Positions 16,391 to 21,293 of a stretch of DNA of 21,293 nucleotides are shown piece after piece (the first letter of the stretch is position 1; every line of letters starts with the position of its first letter). Made by a program: the position numbers and the translations under genes. The notes below the pieces were generated by a model. That model searched no databases. It had not been told where the DNA came from and saw nothing but the letters and a program-made list of their open reading frames with translations. Location of the stretch: positions 1 to 21,293 of the forward strand of contig URKW01000025.1 of NCBI GenBank assembly GCA_900548615.1, given 5' to 3'. Source of the stretch: an uncultured Eubacteriales bacterium. Its GTDB lineage: Bacteria; Bacillota; Clostridia; Oscillospirales; Oscillospiraceae.

Positions 16391-16500
16391 CAACACGAAC
16401 CAGAATTACCGCACTGCTGCTGGCGGACGTGAATCAGGACGGCCTGCGGAACGCACAGGATTTGCAGCGGCTGTACGAACAGCTGACGGGTACTGCCTGA
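16387..16500 (+). CDS. Small protein with a dockerin-like calcium loop (37 codons)
   Basis: ATG overlaps the iclR stop in an ATGA arrangement and is preceded by GGAAAGGGA, so translation could be coupled to iclR. The product has 37 residues. Residues 14-25 read DVNQDGLRNAQD, which fits the type I dockerin/EF-hand calcium loop (D14, N16, D18, D25), and the following DLQRLYEQLTG fits the helix after that loop. Only one of the two repeats of a normal dockerin is present and there is no signal peptide or attached enzyme. It may be a relic of a larger dockerin-bearing protein, a free mini-protein, or a chance ORF. The motif match and coupling argue against pure chance. Confidence 0.5.
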   Translation: MTTRTRITALLLADVNQDGLRNAQDLQRLYEQLTGTA

Positions 16501-16509
16501 AACAAAAGA

Positions 16510-16545
16510 TTCCGCAATGCGGAACAAAAATTCCGTTATGCGGTG
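16510..16545. promoter_or_regulatory. Tandem IclR-type palindromes
   Basis: TTCCGCAATGCGGAA (16510-16524) is a 6-bp inverted repeat around AAT. TTCCGTTATGCGGTG (16531-16545) is an imperfect copy, with centres 21 bases apart, two helical turns. TTCCG-n5-CGGAA-like sites are typical of IclR-family operators, and iclR ends 120 bases upstream. They sit directly ahead of the promoter at 16555. Confidence 0.6.
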
Positions 16546-16554
16546 TCCGCCGCG

Positions 16555-16584
16555 TTGACGGAATACGGTAAAAATCGGTAAAAT
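16555..16584 (+). promoter_or_regulatory. Promoter of the leucine-rich-repeat protein gene
   Basis: TTGACG (16555-16560), 18-base spacer, TAAAAT (16579-16584). The tandem palindromes end 10 bases before the -35, a placement suited to activation. A 7-bp hairpin ATAGGGC/GCCCTAT (16589-16609) follows in the early leader. Confidence 0.6.
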
Positions 16585-16680
16585 GTGAATAGGGCGAATG
16601 TTGCCCTATCACTTTTATACTTCGTTATTCCGCAAAAAGAACAACGAGCAAAAAATGAAAAAGGAAAGGAAACAACACAC

Positions 16681-17190
16681 ATGAGAGTGAAACATTCTCT
16701 AAAGCGGCTGACTTCGCTGCTGCTGTGTCTGGTCATGCTGATGCAGGCAGTGGTAGTGGCGTCGGCAGCTGGGTTCAACCCCAAAGCTGAGACGCCTGAA
16801 CCTACGGCGGCAGATGCCTTCGAGTTCAGCAAAGGAACGATCACGGATTATGTCGGCAGCGACACCAACGTGGTCATTCCCGCCGCCATTGACGGCACGC
16901 CTGTTACCTCAATCGGACAGGCCGCGTTTATGGACAAGAGCATCGAAAATGCTGTGATCCCCAGCACTGTTAAGTATGTGGGCGACTACGCTTTCGATGC
17001 GTGCGACGATCTGAACAGCCTGTATTTCTATGGCGATGTCCCGAGCAATCTGGATAGTGCCACTTATGATATGGATACGAGTGTCACCATTTACTGCAAG
17101 AATACGTATCAGAGCGACTATGAGTATGAAGTGGGCGACTATTTCTCCGTGTCCGGCAGCATTAAGAGCACGCTGGAAGACCCCGCCTAG
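16681..17190 (+). CDS. Short secreted leucine-rich-repeat (LRR_5/BspA-like) protein, possibly truncated
   Basis: 169 residues. The start at 16681 follows AAGGAAAGGAAA and gives a Sec signal peptide: basic MRVKHSLKRL, hydrophobic core to about residue 27, and probable cleavage after ASAA (residue 30). The mature part has BspA-type repeats: TNVVIPAAIDGTPVTSIGQAAF, then ENAVIPSTVKYVGDYAFDACDDL with the recurring IP, V..IG..AF pattern, and a last LYFYGDVPS strand. Such proteins usually run to several hundred residues and end in a cell-wall or dockerin-like module; this one has about two repeats and a short acidic tail ending in TAG, with no anchor. Codon use matches neighbours up to the stop. It may be a complete small secreted protein or the stump of a larger gene cut by the block that follows. 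Function beyond extracellular binding is unknown. Confidence 0.72.
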   Translation: MRVKHSLKRLTSLLLCLVMLMQAVVVASAAGFNPKAETPEPTAADAFEFSKGTITDYVGSDTNVVIPAAIDGTPVTSIGQAAFMDKSIENAVIPSTVKYVGDYAFDACDDLNSLYFYGDVPSNLDSATYDMDTSVTIYCKNTYQSDYEYEVGDYFSVSGSIKSTLEDPA

Positions 17191-17488
17191 GGAAGTATCA
17201 TTGTCCCTGAATCGTTTCATCGCCTTATCCGTAGCAATCGGATATTTCAGAATGGTTCGGAATCGCTACCAACCTTGCTTTCCGTGATAACCCTTGTGGG
17301 CAGGAAGTTCGTGGCGCACCTTCATCCGGCTGGGGTTTTCGCCCCCGATCAGGAATGTACCTGTTGAATGTTTATTCGATTTTCAAGGTTCACGAGGGCG
17401 TTTGTTTTGTCCCTCAATAGGTAGCCAGCGAGAAGGCCCATTTTTTAACCCCCTGAGCGAAAAAATTCAAAAAATTTTTTTGAGCACG
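17191..17488. other. Non-coding block of unknown nature after the LRR gene
   Basis: About 300 bases with no credible gene on either strand. Base composition and codon pattern differ from neighbours. It contains a GGGG-TTTTCG-CCCC hairpin (17332-17345). On the minus strand, GAACCTTGAAAATCGAATAA (17373-17392) resembles the short conserved segment seen in clostridial rRNA spacers and some mobile-element leaders. It ends in an A/T-rich stretch (17459-17481). From memory, similar sequence recurs in gut Firmicutes, but I cannot confirm this here. It could be a mobile-element remnant, a dispersed repeat or an RNA leader. Confidence 0.35.
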
Positions 17489-17524
17489 AAAAAAGCCGCT
17501 GATTCATAGTGAAACCAGCGGCTT
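17489..17524 (-). terminator. Second minus-strand terminator downstream of ppdK
   Basis: Read on the minus strand, a 9-bp stem (17516-17524 with 17493-17501) with an inner TTCA/TGAA pairing is followed by six T residues (17489-17494). It lies 30 bases beyond the first ppdK terminator, so it probably acts as a back-up. Confidence 0.7.
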
Positions 17525-17554
17525 GATTTGCGATGTGTTCAGCTGAAAATGGGC

Positions 17555-17598
17555 AAAAAAAATAACGGTCACACAATCCAAAGGGACTGTGTGACCGT
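17555..17598 (-). terminator. Rho-independent terminator of ppdK
   Basis: On the minus strand, an 11-bp stem (17588-17598 with 17565-17575) and a 12-base loop are followed by TTA and eight T residues (17555-17562). It sits 43 bases after the ppdK stop. Confidence 0.92.
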
Positions 17599-17640
17599 AT
17601 TTATATCAGTTGTTTTGCCTACGCTACAAGCGTCAACTTT

Positions 17641-20274
<2,634 letters not shown>

Positions 20275-20380
20275 TTACATATCCTCCATATCACAAAAAA
20301 ATATCTTCATTTTCCGGAATTTTTGGTTATTTTGGGGACTTTTGCTTCTTTTTTGTTAAATGTGCCCCTTCAACCGCTTT

Positions 20381-20409
20381 ATTATAACCAGCTTTCCCCA
20401 TAAAAGCAA
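20381..20409 (-). promoter_or_regulatory. Promoter of ppdK
   Basis: Minus strand TTGCTT (20404-20409), exactly 17 bases, TATAAT (20381-20386). The leader to the ATG is about 100 bases, A-rich, without a clear riboswitch fold. Confidence 0.8.
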
Positions 20410-20491
20410 GTATATTTTCCGTTTATTTCCCTGTTTTTCTTACAAATATCCAAAATGGAACAATCTTTTTTGCAGAATCCACCGTCAGGAC

Positions 20492-20521
20492 TTGCGGTAT
20501 CCCCTTATTTTATGGTATACT
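20492..20521 (+). promoter_or_regulatory. Promoter of the delta-prime gene
   Basis: TTGCGG (20492-20497), 18-base spacer, TATACT (20516-20521) with an extended -10 TG at 20513-20514. A 5-bp hairpin CGGTA/TACCG (20542-20557) lies in the leader. Between this and the ppdK promoter there is only AT-rich spacer. Confidence 0.72.
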
Positions 20522-20572
20522 ATTATGAATTTGTGAAAAAGCGGTATCATTTTACCGGCTGCGGAGGGCACG

Positions 20573-21293
20573 ATGGCACAGGTGGCAGACTACAACAGCA
20601 CATGGGCCGGCACCGTTCGCGCGGCGGCGAACCGCGGTCAGCTGAGCCACGCGGTGATCCTGACCGGCGAGGGGGACAAGCTGTCTCCGGCCCGCTATAT
20701 CGCCGCGGCGCACTTGTGCCGCAGTGAGGGGCAGCGTCCCTGCCTGCAATGCAATGCCTGCCGCAAGGTGATGGAGGGCATCCACCCCGACGTGACGGAG
20801 GTGCGGGACGACGACCGCAAGGAGCTGGCGGTGGATACCATCCGGGCGCTGCGGCAGGACGTCTACATCCGGCCCAACGAGGGCGAGCGGAAGGTCTATC
20901 TGTTCACCGACTGTGCCCAGCTGAACGAGCGGGATCAGAACGTGCTGCTGAAGATCGTGGAGGAGGGTCCGGCCTACGCCGCCTTCGTTTTCTGCGCCGA
21001 CACGCTGCACGCGCTGCTGCCCACCATCCGCTCCCGCTGTGTGGAGCTGCGGCTGGAGGGGCAGGACGCGGCTGCCGAGGAAAACGAAGCGGCGGCAGAG
21101 CTGTGCCGCGTGCTGGCCCGGCGCGATCCGCTGGCGCTGGCCGCCCACCTGACAGGGCTGGAGAACCGCCGCATGAAGCGGGAGCAGCTGCTGGCCATGA
21201 TGGAGGGCGCGTGGCAGGCATCCGCCGACGCGCTGCTGGCCGTCTGCGGACGGAGCGGCAGCGGCGGGGGAGGCGCGGGCGCCCTCGCGGGGG
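20573..21293 (+). CDS. holB: DNA polymerase III subunit delta' (5' part, cut by window end)
   Basis: The first 240 codons are visible and remain open at the window edge. Clamp-loader subunit that helps place the sliding clamp on DNA. ATG 20573 follows GGAGGG. Zinc module: C49, C57, C60 and C63 (PCLQCNACRKV), followed by GIHPDV, as in bacterial delta'/tau subunits. Then VYLFTDCAQLNERDQNVLLKIVEEGP (about 108-133) matches the AAA+ Walker B/sensor region, and TIRSRC (151-156) is the SRC sensor motif. The P-loop position reads LTGEGDKLSPARY and lacks the GKT/GKS lysine-threonine pair, consistent with a non-hydrolysing delta' rather than tau/gamma (dnaX). A low-complexity Gly-rich stretch starts near the window end. 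Confidence 0.85.
   Translation, partial: MAQVADYNSTWAGTVRAAANRGQLSHAVILTGEGDKLSPARYIAAAHLCRSEGQRPCLQCNACRKVMEGIHPDVTEVRDDDRKELAVDTIRALRQDVYIRPNEGERKVYLFTDCAQLNERDQNVLLKIVEEGPAYAAFVFCADTLHALLPTIRSRCVELRLEGQDAAAEENEAAAELCRVLARRDPLALAAHLTGLENRRMKREQLLAMMEGAWQASADALLAVCGRSGSGGGGAGALAG

Noticed and set aside
17188..17367. Possible stop-codon readthrough (TAG) extending the LRR protein by 58 codons
   Set aside because: The frame after TAG is open to TGA at 17365, but the extension has no LRR pattern, its codon use is unlike the gene, and there is no sign of an amber-decoding system here.
17191..17460. Group II intron or CRISPR array in the non-coding block
   Set aside because: No reverse transcriptase, no domain V-like hairpin that I can recognise and no regularly spaced repeats.
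20275..20380. Riboswitch in the ppdK leader
   Set aside because: The leader is A/T-rich with no stable paired core or terminator-antiterminator pair that I can see.

Overview
The window looks like chromosomal DNA of a GC-rich anaerobic Firmicute, most likely a gut Clostridium relative of the Oscillospiraceae/Ruminococcaceae type. This is inferred from strong GGAGG ribosome sites, sigma-A promoters in AT-rich gaps, a lipoprotein-type peptide transporter, pyruvate phosphate dikinase next to a short malic enzyme, and a lspA-rluD pair. No phage, CRISPR array or complete insertion sequence is visible. A tRNA, six blocks of alternating gene direction and several clean terminators cover nearly all of the sequence.

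Layout. (1) 1-1613, minus: tRNA-Val(GAC) with its own consensus promoter, then lspA-rluD with a promoter in front of lspA. (2) 1732-11006, plus: a GntR/FCD regulator with its own promoter and terminator, then a seven-gene run: peptide-binding lipoprotein, two permeases, two ATPases, an M20 Xaa-His-type dipeptidase and an alanine-dehydrogenase-like enzyme. A TTGT-GT-ACAA palindrome covers the -10 box of this operon and is a good candidate operator for the GntR protein. (3) 11055-12011, plus: an EamA/DMT exporter. (4) 12070-14694, minus: malic enzyme followed by fumarase C, from one promoter. (5) 14937-17190, plus: a small metallophosphoesterase, an IclR regulator, a previously unlisted 37-codon dockerin-like mini-ORF overlapping the iclR stop, a pair of IclR-type palindromes 21 bp apart, and a short secreted leucine-rich-repeat protein. 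A 300-base non-coding block of unknown nature follows. (6) 17489-20409, minus: pyruvate phosphate dikinase (ppdK) with promoter and tandem terminators. It is divergent from (7) 20492-21293, plus: the 5' part of a DNA polymerase III delta-prime gene, cut by the window end.

How the genes could work together. The central operon would import short peptides, split them inside the cell and oxidise or aminate a product through an alanine-dehydrogenase-like step at the pyruvate node. Malic enzyme, fumarase and PPDK lie around the same node (fumarate-malate-pyruvate-PEP), so the neighbourhood reads as amino-acid/peptide fermentation plus C4/C3 interconversion. The link between the blocks is inference. 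The least ordinary part is 16387-17530: a dockerin-like mini-ORF, tandem operators, a short LRR protein and the unexplained block. I see no clear, wholly new system. The best candidates are that region and the regulated peptide operon with its divergent dehydrogenase.
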